A program made the translations under genes and the position numbers. The notes beneath the pieces were generated by a model. It ran no database searches and was not told the origin of the DNA. It worked only from the letters and a program-made list of their open reading frames with translations. A DNA stretch of 64,000 nucleotides from Methanohalophilus mahii DSM 5219 (GTDB taxonomy: Archaea; Halobacteriota; Methanosarcinia; Methanosarcinales; Methanosarcinaceae): positions 1,364,001 through 1,428,000 of the forward strand of contig NC_014002.1 in NCBI RefSeq assembly GCF_000025865.1. The letters run 5' to 3'. Shown here in pieces: positions 38,000 to 45,925 of the stretch. How positions within the stretch are numbered: the stretch's first letter is position 1; every line of letters starts with the position of its first letter.

Positions 38000-39604
38000 T
38001 CACTCTTTATCCTTTTTATCTTCCCGTATTTTTATGTCATTAATTGTTGCCCTTAATTTAGCCCTCTCTAACGGTAGCGACTCTTCTTGCAATTCCATAA
38101 ACAATGCTTTCAATAAGCAATAGAGCATCAAAAGCATGACTATCATGAAGGGGAAACCACCGATTACCGAAGCTGTCTGGAGGGCACCCAGTCCCCCGGC
38201 GAGTAGAAGAACCGCTGCAAACGCCCCTTCAAGACTACCCCAGATAATCCTCAGGGGGAGAGGAGGATTTGGATTGCCTTTAGAAGTCAGCATTCCTATG
38301 ACATAAGTACCTGAGTCTGAGGAAGTTATGAAAAAGATCGCTACTGAGAACATTGCAACTGCAATAAGGATGTCAGAGAAAGGAAAAAAACTGAGCATAC
38401 TGAAAAAACCAAGTGCAGAATCAACCTCAACAGCTTCAGCAATTCCACCGGCTCCGAAATGCTCGATGAACAGAGCAGATCCTCCAAAGATACTGAACCA
38501 TACCATACTGACAACTGTAGGAGCAAGCATTACCCCCACAACAAAACTTCTGATTGTCCTGCCTCTTGAAACCCTGGCAATGAATGATCCGACAAATGGA
38601 GCCCAGGCAATCCACCATGCCCAATAGAAGACAGTCCATGAGTCACCCCAGCCTTCAGCTCCTACTCCTGCAGGATCTGTTCCAAAGGACATCTGGAGCA
38701 AGTTTTGCAAATAACCCCCAACTGAATTAGTAAACAGCTCAAGGGTAAATAGCGTTGGTCCAAGAATGAATACCAGAATCATTAAAAGAGCGGCCACGCC
38801 CAGATTGATCTGACTCAACCATTTTATACCCCGGTCAATACCGGATGCTGTGGACATTATCGCAAGAATCGTAACAACAGTAATTATTAGTACCCATAAA
38901 GTAGGTCCGCTGGAATAACCGAATAAATTCTCAAGTCCGGCGCCTATTTGCATAACACCTAAACCAAGAGTTGTCGCAATACCAAACAGGGTTGCAAGCA
39001 CACCGATGGTATTAACAGCAATACCCCATTTTCCATCAATGCCCTCTCTTCCCAGGATAGGTTCCAGGGTAGAACTCAATAACATTGGCAATCCCTTCCT
39101 GTAGGAAAAATATGCTAATGAGCCCGCAACTACAGAATATATTGCCCAGGGGTGGAAGCCCCAGTGGAAGAAAGAATATCTCATGGCTGCATGCAGGGAT
39201 TCAGCTGTATTGGGTTGTTCATAAAGAGGCCACATATAATGCCATATCGGTTCTGAAACACCCCAGAAAAGGAGGCCAATACCCATTCCGCAACTGAAAA
39301 GCATGGCAAACCATGAAAGATTGGAATACGCAGGTTTTTCATAGTCCCCACCCAGTTTTATATCTCCAAGCGGACTTAGCATCAAATATACAATTAACAA
39401 TAAAAATATACTGCCACCAAACAGGAAAGACCAGCCAAGATTTCCAACCATCCAATTAAAAGTAAAATCCATATATTCCTCGAAGCGCTCTGAAAAGATC
39501 GTTCCGGCTAAAACAAATGCAACAGATAAAAATAACGACACCAATAGTGTCGGTGTCTTTAAAGTGTCTGAAAACTCTGTAAGTCCTTTTTGCATTTTTC
39601 TCAT
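38000..39604 (-). CDS. BCCT-family glycine betaine/choline/carnitine transporter
   Basis: A secondary transporter of quaternary ammonium compounds. The 534-aa product has 12 membrane segments and the BCCT signature (DSWTVFYWAWWIAWAPFVGS, ~residues 322-341), whose Trp box forms the trimethylammonium-binding site, followed by RVSRGRTIR. A short hydrophilic C-terminal tail is charged (KIREDKKDKE), as in osmotically activated members such as BetP. AAAGGAGG lies upstream of the ATG. It is divergent from the MtmB-like gene across 381 bp. Uptake of betaine as osmolyte or as a methyl substrate are both possible. Confidence 0.93.
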   Translation of the reverse strand: MRKMQKGLTEFSDTLKTPTLLVSLFLSVAFVLAGTIFSERFEEYMDFTFNWMVGNLGWSFLFGGSIFLLLIVYLMLSPLGDIKLGGDYEKPAYSNLSWFAMLFSCGMGIGLLFWGVSEPIWHYMWPLYEQPNTAESLHAAMRYSFFHWGFHPWAIYSVVAGSLAYFSYRKGLPMLLSSTLEPILGREGIDGKWGIAVNTIGVLATLFGIATTLGLGVMQIGAGLENLFGYSSGPTLWVLIITVVTILAIMSTASGIDRGIKWLSQINLGVAALLMILVFILGPTLFTLELFTNSVGGYLQNLLQMSFGTDPAGVGAEGWGDSWTVFYWAWWIAWAPFVGSFIARVSRGRTIRSFVVGVMLAPTVVSMVWFSIFGGSALFIEHFGAGGIAEAVEVDSALGFFSMLSFFPFSDILIAVAMFSVAIFFITSSDSGTYVIGMLTSKGNPNPPLPLRIIWGSLEGAFAAVLLLAGGLGALQTASVIGGFPFMIVMLLMLYCLLKALFMELQEESLPLERAKLRATINDIKIREDKKDKE

Positions 39605-39985
39605 TACATGCCTCCTTTAATAATTATAAGAAATACGCATATTATACATGCATAATGAAATTAATTGTCCGTGTAAATATGACCAAAAACACTTTGGTTT
39701 TACGCCTTAATTGAACAATAAAGTATCCTTCTATTATATATCTAACTTTTAGAAGTGGCGTATTTATATTAAATGAAACACAAAATTATTTTACTTATTT
39801 TTCAAAATGTATAATTATAAAATATATAGTTATCAAATAGTAGTATTAAATATTATGTACATATTATATTTGTTTATAATCTAACAAGCAATAAATATAA
39901 TTTAATGAAATTTTAGATGTTGCATGTAGATTATCAGTTATTGATATAAGGCAAAAAGTAGTAGGAAAGATAAGAGGTATGCTAA
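39605..39985. promoter_or_regulatory. Divergent control region between BCCT and MtmB-like genes
   Basis: An AT-rich 381-bp region with no gene. Two palindromes stand out: ATTATACATGCATAAT (39641-39656, one mismatched pair), 37 bp before the BCCT start, and ACCAAA-AACAC-TTTGGT (39682-39698, perfect). On the plus strand ATAAATATAATTTAATG near 39890 could be the TATA region of the methyltransferase gene, giving a 5' untranslated region of roughly 60 nt. Protein binding is inferred only from symmetry. Confidence 0.45.
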
Positions 39986-41359
39986 ATGTCAGACATATAT
40001 AAATATTTAAGAAACTCTTTTTCAGGTGAAGAAAAAAGTGAAGATGCACATAAGGAAGATGTTTTAAAAATATCCAACGAACTGGCTGCTGATTATGATA
40101 TAATAAAAGATGGTGAAGAATTCATACCATACGAACTTGATATGGCAGATGCTGTCTTTTCAGCAGCTATCGAACTTCTGACAAATGTGGGAATATACTG
40201 CACTGATACGGGCAGAACTATCCAGATCAATAACGATGAAATATTGAAGTCTCTTGGTACACCCAATGCCATGGACATCGGGAGATTCAAGGAAAAAATA
40301 AATGTTGTTAACAGGACAGAAATGGATTGCCAGCCCCCTGTGATTATAGGAGGACCAATGGGTGGAAAAGTTTCTGAGAAAAACTTCCTGAATATTCATA
40401 TCAGTTCTGCAATTGAGCCTATAGTCCAGGGACTCTATCCAGGATCCATGCAAACAATCAATGACGGCCCTATAAGAACCAAGACCCCAGAGGAAATGTT
40501 TGTAGCTTTAGAAGAAGCAAGACTTGAAAGAATGGCTACAAAAATAGCTGGCAGGGAAGGGTTGACCCTTGTAGGTCCGGCAACACCAAAAACATCACAG
40601 GCACATATGGTCGTGTCTTCAAATGAACTGTATTCAAGAAATGATATTCATGAGGTATATCAAGCTGATGACCTGAAAACAGACTTTGAAACATTTCATA
40701 AATCAATATTCCATCAGGAGCATGGGAATAATTTCATAAGTTGCCAGTGCCCCGTTCTGGGTAAAGATGCTATAGATACACCTGAAGCACTGGCAATTAT
40801 TGATGTTGCTGAAACCATACAATCCCGGCTGGTCACAAGTGCAAGCATACATGCCTGCGGAGCAATTGATTCGGCTACAAATTCCTCCTCTACTAAAGAA
40901 ATATTGTGGGCTTCAAATATTTCCTCGCTCGCTGTTTCGCGTAATATGCAGCATTCTACAGCAAAATACTACCGCAACGTTGCCGGGTGCTGTACTGACA
41001 TGATGTTCTATGAAACCGCAGCTCAGGCCATAGGTGATACGGTTTGTGGCAGAGAAATGTTGATCGGACCTCTTGGTGGTAGAGGAGAAAAAGTAGACCA
41101 TTCGACTGGCCTGGAATCAAGATTTATGGGCGAGGTGAGCAAGATGGGCCTGAATCTGGATCTGGCAGAGGCAAATGAAATTATCGAAATGCTCTATTCC
41201 AAATATGTAGACCGACTTTCAGATGCCCTGCAAGGAAAAGATTTCGAATCATGCTATGATGTGAATTCGAAATATGAAATGAAACCAACTGATGAATACA
41301 TGAATATGTATTCTGAAATTATTGGAGATATTGACGAATTTTATAGAGGTCTGTTTTGA
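39986..41359 (+). CDS. MtmB-family corrinoid methyltransferase lacking pyrrolysine
   Basis: A 457-aa homologue of monomethylamine methyltransferase MtmB across its full length: GIYCTDT (69-75; same in MtmB), GGPMGGKVSE (122-131), AGREGL (188-193), GCCTDMMFYETAAQ (334-347) and CYDVNSKYE near the end. In MtmB the catalytic amber-encoded Pyl202 lies in AGRPGMGV-O-GPET; here the aligned residue is Val196 in AGREGLTLVGPAT, and the gene has no internal TAG. It cannot use the Pyl imine mechanism on methylamine, so the substrate is probably different (inference). No corrinoid protein gene is adjacent. AGAGGTATG is a plausible ribosome-binding site. Confidence 0.88.
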   Translation: MSDIYKYLRNSFSGEEKSEDAHKEDVLKISNELAADYDIIKDGEEFIPYELDMADAVFSAAIELLTNVGIYCTDTGRTIQINNDEILKSLGTPNAMDIGRFKEKINVVNRTEMDCQPPVIIGGPMGGKVSEKNFLNIHISSAIEPIVQGLYPGSMQTINDGPIRTKTPEEMFVALEEARLERMATKIAGREGLTLVGPATPKTSQAHMVVSSNELYSRNDIHEVYQADDLKTDFETFHKSIFHQEHGNNFISCQCPVLGKDAIDTPEALAIIDVAETIQSRLVTSASIHACGAIDSATNSSSTKEILWASNISSLAVSRNMQHSTAKYYRNVAGCCTDMMFYETAAQAIGDTVCGREMLIGPLGGRGEKVDHSTGLESRFMGEVSKMGLNLDLAEANEIIEMLYSKYVDRLSDALQGKDFESCYDVNSKYEMKPTDEYMNMYSEIIGDIDEFYRGLF

Positions 41360-41426
41360 AATGGACAGATGAAGATATTCATCAATTCTTTTTTAACCCC
41401 CTTCTGTCAATTTGAAAAAATACCAT

Positions 41427-42071
41427 TCAACCTGTCAGCATCATCAGAAAACCTGAAAAAACAGGCAACAACAAGTTGTCATTTTTCATCAGGTTGAATG
41501 CCTTTTTTATTGAGGAATCCGTATTCAGGTCTCTGCCGATTATACTTTCCAGCAGCATACTTCCTGCACTTGCTACAAGTGCCTGCAGGAAAGAGACAAA
41601 AAGTGCTGCCCCTAAAAAGGCGGCTATTGAACCTGTAATTGTTCCTTCAACAGATTTGCTTTTGGAATAGGGTAATTTATGTTTACCGATCTTTTTGCCG
41701 GAAATTGTTGCGATCCCGTCGCCCATGGCAGTTATGGCTATCGAGGCATAGACGATAGAGATGGGAAAAAGCAATAACGATATGGCAATACCTATGTGTA
41801 ATAAAAATGTTGGTTTTAGAGGAATATAATTTTCATTTTCCCGACCCCAACATCTAATCAATTCATAAACCGGCCGGTAATGCATTCTATTAAGGATTAA
41901 AAGTGACACGATTACAAGAACATAAATTAATGCAAGTAAAACCAGCACTTCAAACGCAAAGGGTCCTGAGATATAAATAAGCGGGATATAAAGCAGACCG
42001 GATAGTATATGTATGGATTTGCGTACCAGATCACCTTTTAGATCTCTATCAATATTTTGTATCTCTGCCAT
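41427..42071 (-). CDS. Polyprenol/phytol/dolichol kinase-like membrane protein
   Basis: A 214-aa protein with about six membrane segments and the CTP-dependent lipid-kinase signature ITAMGDGIATISGKKIGKHK (~residues 111-130), followed by KSVEGTITG. These match the SEC59/phytol kinase/diacylglycerol kinase superfamily. The N-terminal DLVRKSIHILSGLLY is also typical. In archaea it may phosphorylate dolichol or geranylgeraniol for lipid or glycan synthesis. The ATG at 42069-42071 is preferred over a TTG seven codons upstream. Confidence 0.78.
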   Translation of the reverse strand: MAEIQNIDRDLKGDLVRKSIHILSGLLYIPLIYISGPFAFEVLVLLALIYVLVIVSLLILNRMHYRPVYELIRCWGRENENYIPLKPTFLLHIGIAISLLLFPISIVYASIAITAMGDGIATISGKKIGKHKLPYSKSKSVEGTITGSIAAFLGAALFVSFLQALVASAGSMLLESIIGRDLNTDSSIKKAFNLMKNDNLLLPVFSGFLMMLTG

Positions 42072-42224
42072 GTTCCAATGGCTTAAACTCAATAATTTGT
42101 AATGTACTTTTTGTTTTATCTTCCGATAGGAATTGCCGGACCGATTAATGACCGGATAAATCGAAGTTACATGACAACATGAGTCCCTAAGGATTCATGG
42201 CATACGCAAAACAGAGTTGGTTTG

Positions 42225-42260
42225 GAAAAAGAGAAAAAGTGGTGCCGCATGTGCTGCGGC
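42225..42260 (-). terminator. Terminator of the pilin operon
   Basis: On the minus strand GCCGCA-GCACA-TGCGGC (42244-42260) forms a perfect 6-bp stem with a 5-nt loop. It is followed by ACCACTTTTTCTCTTTTT, 17 nt after the pilin stop. Confidence 0.75.
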
Positions 42261-42277
42261 GGGTGTAGGTGTTAGGT

Positions 42278-42679
42278 TTAGATGTCTGCAGTGAAAGATG
42301 CTATTGGTTGATTAGAATCATCATCAATAAACCTAATAGAATCTCCATCTGTTAGAGATGTATTAACCCATAGTTCTCCTCCAACAGAGAAAGTATCATT
42401 ACCATCAATTGCAGTGGTTCTATCGGCACCAGCAATCATCAATTTAGTGTCATTGTTTTCAAAAGAGATTTGGTCTCCACCCTGATGTTCGATATCAAAA
42501 CCACTAGAAGTCATGTTACTGGCTTTGATACTTGCCTGTGGTGCTGTCTCAGGACTGCCAAGTCCGAATACGAACGCTGCTATAACCGCTGCGAGGATGA
42601 CAGTAATGGCGACCATCAGGATTACACCGATGACCGGGGATACCGCATCGTCTTTTTTAAACATTTCAGGAACTTGCAT
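42278..42679 (-). CDS. Type IV pilin-like protein (archaeal Pilin_N/DUF1628)
   Basis: A 133-aa surface protein with a class III signal: a short basic leader, KKDDAVSPVIGVILMVAITV, and a hydrophobic helix to ~residue 40. Cleavage by an EppA-like prepilin peptidase is expected before AVSPVIG. The C-terminal domain is small, beta-rich and acidic. The ATG at 42677-42679 (MQVPEMFKKDD) follows GGAGA; the longer frame overlaps the upstream gene. It is the second gene of a two-gene operon now cut off from its promoter by the IS element. Confidence 0.88.
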   Translation of the reverse strand: MQVPEMFKKDDAVSPVIGVILMVAITVILAAVIAAFVFGLGSPETAPQASIKASNMTSSGFDIEHQGGDQISFENNDTKLMIAGADRTTAIDGNDTFSVGGELWVNTSLTDGDSIRFIDDDSNQPIASFTADI

Positions 42680-42693
42680 TAGATCTCTCCTTT

Positions 42694-42894
42694 TCAGTAT
42701 TTCTGGTTCTTTTTCTGTACGACCTTCTCCAGCTTGCGAGTCCACATTTCATCATTCAGATCAGTGTACTCACACTCAAGGTAATGTTGAACTGCAATAC
42801 TGAGCGCATCCTTGGTAGAAGTTTCATTACTTTTCTTCTTCAGTGCCTCGAGTTGCTCGTCAGTCAGTACAGTTTGAGCATGTACGATTTTCAT
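42694..42894 (-). CDS. DUF5371-like small protein
   Basis: A 66-aa protein (MKIVHAQTVLTDEQLEALKK) with the pattern of the DUF5371 family of Methanosarcinales. It has predicted helices, resembles a ribbon-helix-helix or antitoxin-size protein, and has no known function. It lies 15 nt upstream of the pilin gene. Its ATG (42892-42894) is the first three bases of the left 8-bp target duplication of the IS, so no Shine-Dalgarno sequence remains at normal distance. Expression is probably impaired or now driven from the IS end. Confidence 0.8.
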   Translation of the reverse strand: MKIVHAQTVLTDEQLEALKKKSNETSTKDALSIAVQHYLECEYTDLNDEMWTRKLEKVVQKKNQKY

Positions 42895-42899
42895 TTATA
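42892..42899. repeat. Left 8-bp target site duplication of the IS
   Basis: CATTATA-type octamer CATTTATA directly left of the IS, identical to the copy at 43904-43911. It includes the start codon of the DUF5371-like gene (minus strand). Confidence 0.88.
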
Positions 42900-43903
42900 G
42901 GCTCTGTAGAAACCCTTTCCTCTAACTTCCACTAATACATTATTATTTTTATAAGAAGAGGTCCCCAATGTGATTTTGACCATAAAAAACACAAAGGGGA
43001 TGAATGTGTTTTGTCAAGCGATTACTTAAACTTTATCGATACAGCTATGTCTGTAGCTGGAAGATCTCATCTTCCAATCTACAGTTGTAAGTATTCCAAA
43101 CGAAAATATACTCAGCATCAGTTATTGACTTTGGTATTGGTCAAAGAGTACACAGGTAAGAACTATAGAGATGTTGTTAGACTTGTTGAGTTAATGGATA
43201 GAGTTCAGTCCAAGATTGGTATAAAACACGTACCTCACTTCACAACATTACATAAATTTACCAATAGAATATCTTCTTTCTATTTCAATAGCTTACTTCA
43301 CCAAACTCTGAAACTATTCTATTCACATGGTGAAAAAATACCTCTGATTGCTATTGATTCAAGTGGATTTACAGGTGGACATTGTAGTTACTATTATTCT
43401 GTGAGAACAGGAAAGAAAAGACGGTCGTATCTGAAAACAAGTATAGCTGTTGACGTTGAGAAGTTCATTGTAACTGGTTTTAAGATTTCAGGTAAGCCTG
43501 TGCATGATGCAAAGCATGCATTGACATTGCTTAGACAATGTCACAAAAGGAGAAAAGCTGATTGTTATCTGATGGATAAAGGATATGATTCTGAGAAGAT
43601 ACATGCTCTAATCAATGAAGAATTGAAAGCAGAAGCCATCATACCTGTAAGATGTAGAAAAAGGAAGAAGATCAAAGGAAAATATCGTCGAAAAATGAGA
43701 GATGAGTTTGATGAAGACATCTATCATTATAGAAACCTGGTAGAGACGATGTTTTCTGTTTTGAAAAGGAAGTATAGGGAAGAACTGAGGGCAACAAAAT
43801 ACAGAAATCAGGTCAAAGAGGTCAAGTTCAAATTATTAATTCATAATATAGATAGGGCTATCTCTGTTTCAATAATTATTCAAATGAGGATTTCTACAGA
43901 GCC
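42900..43903 (+). mobile_element. IS5-family insertion sequence (ISH1-type), complete
   Basis: A 1,004-bp element with terminal inverted repeats GGCTCTGTAGAAAYCCT (one mismatch in 17 bp) at 42900-42916 and 43887-43903. It is flanked by perfect 8-bp duplications. Eight-base duplications and this size are known for the ISH1 subgroup of IS5. It encodes one DDE transposase. The intact ends and perfect duplication indicate a recent insertion. Confidence 0.92.
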
Positions 43904-43928
43904 CATTTATAACACTCCCAATATATAA
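43011..43928 (+). CDS. IS5-family (ISH1-type) transposase
   Basis: A DDE transposase of 305 aa. The catalytic residues are visible in AIDSSGFT (first Asp), [12 protein letters not shown] (second Asp) and [16 protein letters not shown] (Glu, in the Y-(2)-R-(3)-E-(6)-K arrangement of IS4/IS5 enzymes). It starts at TTG 43011 after AAAGGGG; no in-frame ATG is available. The frame crosses the right inverted repeat and stops 25 bp into host DNA at 43926-43928, so the C-terminus depends on the insertion site. Confidence 0.92.
   Translation: MSSDYLNFIDTAMSVAGRSHLPIYSCKYSKRKYTQHQLLTLVLVKEYTGKNYRDVVRLVELMDRVQSKIGIKHVPHFTTLHKFTNRISSFYFNSLLHQTLKLFYSHGEKIPLIAIDSSGFTGGHCSYYYSVRTGKKRRSYLKTSIAVDVEKFIVTGFKISGKPVHDAKHALTLLRQCHKRRKADCYLMDKGYDSEKIHALINEELKAEAIIPVRCRKRKKIKGKYRRKMRDEFDEDIYHYRNLVETMFSVLKRKYREELRATKYRNQVKEVKFKLLIHNIDRAISVSIIIQMRISTEPIYNTPNI
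43904..43911. repeat. Right 8-bp target site duplication of the IS
   Basis: A second copy of CATTTATA. To its right lies the original upstream region of the DUF5371-pilin operon. Confidence 0.88.
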
Positions 43929-43975
43929 ATTGTGAGTACAGGTTCAGGTTCCTTCTCATTATTATAATAATGGAA
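43912..43975 (-). promoter_or_regulatory. Orphaned promoter and ribosome-binding site of the pilin operon
   Basis: On the minus strand this region reads TATA-like TTATAATAAT (near 43965), a second TTTATATA (near 43925) and then GGGAGTGTTATAA directly before the ATG contained in the right target duplication. Before the IS arrived, GGGAGTG was the Shine-Dalgarno sequence seven bases from the DUF5371 start codon. It now leads into the right end of the IS. Confidence 0.7.
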
Positions 43976-44084
43976 TCAAGGTATAAGAGTCTTGCTAACC
44001 AAGAGTAGTCGGAAGAACACAAAGGTATAAATAAAATGATGTTACGGCAAATTAGCCGCATCATCCTGCTAAAAAAACTTCTAA

Positions 44085-45242
44085 TCAGGTTACTATTTTA
44101 TCCAGCTGTTCCGTCTCAATGGCCCTTCTGACCTCGTAAGCCACCCTGCGTCCTGTGCTCATGGGTTTTCTCCACAGGGTGTTGCCGTAAGGGTGGCCCA
44201 CAGACATGTGTACATTGGTACCACCGCCAACCCGGGGTGCCACATCGTAGATGTAGAAGTTCAGGTCCTTATCCACACAGGTCTGCAGGCAGAATGGGCC
44301 GATTACACCGGGATCATAGTATTCCCTGGAAGCATCCACATACATTTCCGCCAGTTCGAACACCTTTTCCAGCAGGGATTCCCTCAGGGTTGCAGTATTG
44401 TGCCCACAGACTGTATACTCGGGTGTCAATTGGTGCTCTGCCAGGGCCATCTGCTGCGGTGCGGGCAGCCTCACATGCCCATCCAGGCTCGTCTCGAACC
44501 TCCAGTCGATTCCCAGCAACTCGATCGGGTTCATTTCTTCTTCCAGAGGGGAATAGAACAGGTCAAAATTGAACACCGGACCTATGATATAGCGCTCAAT
44601 ACGTGCCTCTGCAAGTGCGTCCCGGGTGATGACCCCCTGTTTGATCAGGGATTCGGATTTTTCAAGATATTCCTCATAACTTGAAGCCGTAAAGAATCCT
44701 CGCTCCAGTTTTTTCACAGCATGGGGCAGTTTGACAATACAGAGTTCATCGATATCCTGTGGATCACCGATCTTTTCCGGGAAAGGCATTCCCGCCTTTT
44801 CCAGAAGCCAGTAATAGTCCTTCTCCAGTCCCCTTTCCTCACTGCGCAACATATTCCTGCTGCCCACAAGCGGAACTGCAAAATCATTCTCGATCTCATC
44901 GATTCCGCAGTAGGAGGTAAAAGAGCGGTTGGGGACGAAAAGCACGTCATTGTCCACAAGGCTTTTCTGGTTTTTTTCAAGCAGGATCTCATCGAAATTA
45001 TCATAATTCACATAATCATCGACCACGCCACGTACAACATTGTCGTTCTGATCCCTTTGGGCGCGGAAATAATCCGTATAGGTCTTTTCACGGCCCTTCC
45101 TGCATATGGCATGAGTGTGGAAGCCTTCCTCGACAGCCCCGTCAAAAACATCAAGAGCCGAGTGGGAAGCTACTGTACCTATCCGAATATTGTCCGTGTT
45201 ATAATCATTAACTATATCGATGATCTCTTTCCTGTCAATCAT
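44085..45242 (-). CDS. purP: 5-formaminoimidazole-4-carboxamide ribonucleotide synthetase (PurP family)
   Basis: An ATP- and formate-dependent enzyme of archaeal purine synthesis that converts AICAR to FAICAR. The 385-aa ATP-grasp protein begins MIDRKEIIDIVNDYN and has VASHSALDVFDGA (~25-37), the archaeal PurP motif SYCGIDEIE (~109-117), LLGIDWRFET and DVAPRVGGGTNVHM at the C-terminus, which holds metal ligands. The start is the ATG at 45240-45242, with GAGG upstream; the longer frame adds 27 residues that do not fit the family. Methanogens often have two PurP paralogues, and I cannot tell which one this is. Confidence 0.9.
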   Translation of the reverse strand: MIDRKEIIDIVNDYNTDNIRIGTVASHSALDVFDGAVEEGFHTHAICRKGREKTYTDYFRAQRDQNDNVVRGVVDDYVNYDNFDEILLEKNQKSLVDNDVLFVPNRSFTSYCGIDEIENDFAVPLVGSRNMLRSEERGLEKDYYWLLEKAGMPFPEKIGDPQDIDELCIVKLPHAVKKLERGFFTASSYEEYLEKSESLIKQGVITRDALAEARIERYIIGPVFNFDLFYSPLEEEMNPIELLGIDWRFETSLDGHVRLPAPQQMALAEHQLTPEYTVCGHNTATLRESLLEKVFELAEMYVDASREYYDPGVIGPFCLQTCVDKDLNFYIYDVAPRVGGGTNVHMSVGHPYGNTLWRKPMSTGRRVAYEVRRAIETEQLDKIVT

Positions 45243-45309
45243 GGGAAAATCCTCGTGAATCTTTCTGGAACATAATAGGAATCTGCAATAAAAGATTTGT
45301 TGTAAGCCC

Positions 45310-45924
45310 TCAGATAAGGGCAATGAACATGGGTGTAACGAATGTCTCGATCACTGACGCTACCAGCAAGAGAGGAGCGACAAAACGTATAAAAACAGCC
45401 ACACCTGCTGTTATTTCCCGTTTTACCGATACTGTCTGGCCCTGCAGCTTGGCAAGAGTGGTCAATCCTATGCGTACTCCGATGGCAACCGAGATAAATA
45501 TCATAGGCAGCTCGATCAAGCCATGAGGGATTATCGCCAGTAATACAAATGAAAGGCCCTCCTCGGCACCCGTCACATAAGCCACTGCACCCAGCACATA
45601 ACCGTTATAGGCCAGAAACAGAAGGGGAATGACACCCAGACTTACGCCCAGCAGGATGACCGCCAGGCTTTTCAGGGCATTGTTCAGGAAAATAAAGAGC
45701 ATGATCTGCAGGGGAGAAAGTTCCTTGATGATATCCACCAGGTTTTGCAGCTCCTGCAGGGACATGTCAGCCGAGGCAGGATTCATGGAAGTATAAATAT
45801 AGCCCGCCAATGCCGAGATGAAAAATACCGCAATGGACAAGAGAAAAAGACTTTTCAGTGAAATAAAGTATCTCTGCAGGTCTTCAGCAACCAGAGAGCC
45901 GGGAAAGATATTATTGCGTTTCAT
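45310..45924 (-). CDS. SpoIIM-like (DUF95) membrane protein
   Basis: A 204-aa protein with five or six membrane segments and the DUF95/SpoIIM motif PHGLIELPMIFISVAIGVRIG (residues ~133-153, read in two parts PHGLIELP and AIGVRIG). In Bacilli SpoIIM takes part in engulfment; archaeal members have unknown roles, perhaps in envelope or transport. It directly follows the DUF63 gene (1-nt gap), so the two form an operon. Confidence 0.82.
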   Translation of the reverse strand: MKRNNIFPGSLVAEDLQRYFISLKSLFLLSIAVFFISALAGYIYTSMNPASADMSLQELQNLVDIIKELSPLQIMLFIFLNNALKSLAVILLGVSLGVIPLLFLAYNGYVLGAVAYVTGAEEGLSFVLLAIIPHGLIELPMIFISVAIGVRIGLTTLAKLQGQTVSVKREITAGVAVFIRFVAPLLLVASVIETFVTPMFIALI

Positions 45925-45925
45925 T

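Noticed and set aside
42278-43928. Prophage or larger mobile island around the transposase
   Set aside because: Only one simple IS with clean ends and an 8-bp duplication is present; there is no integrase, no tRNA att site and no viral structural genes.
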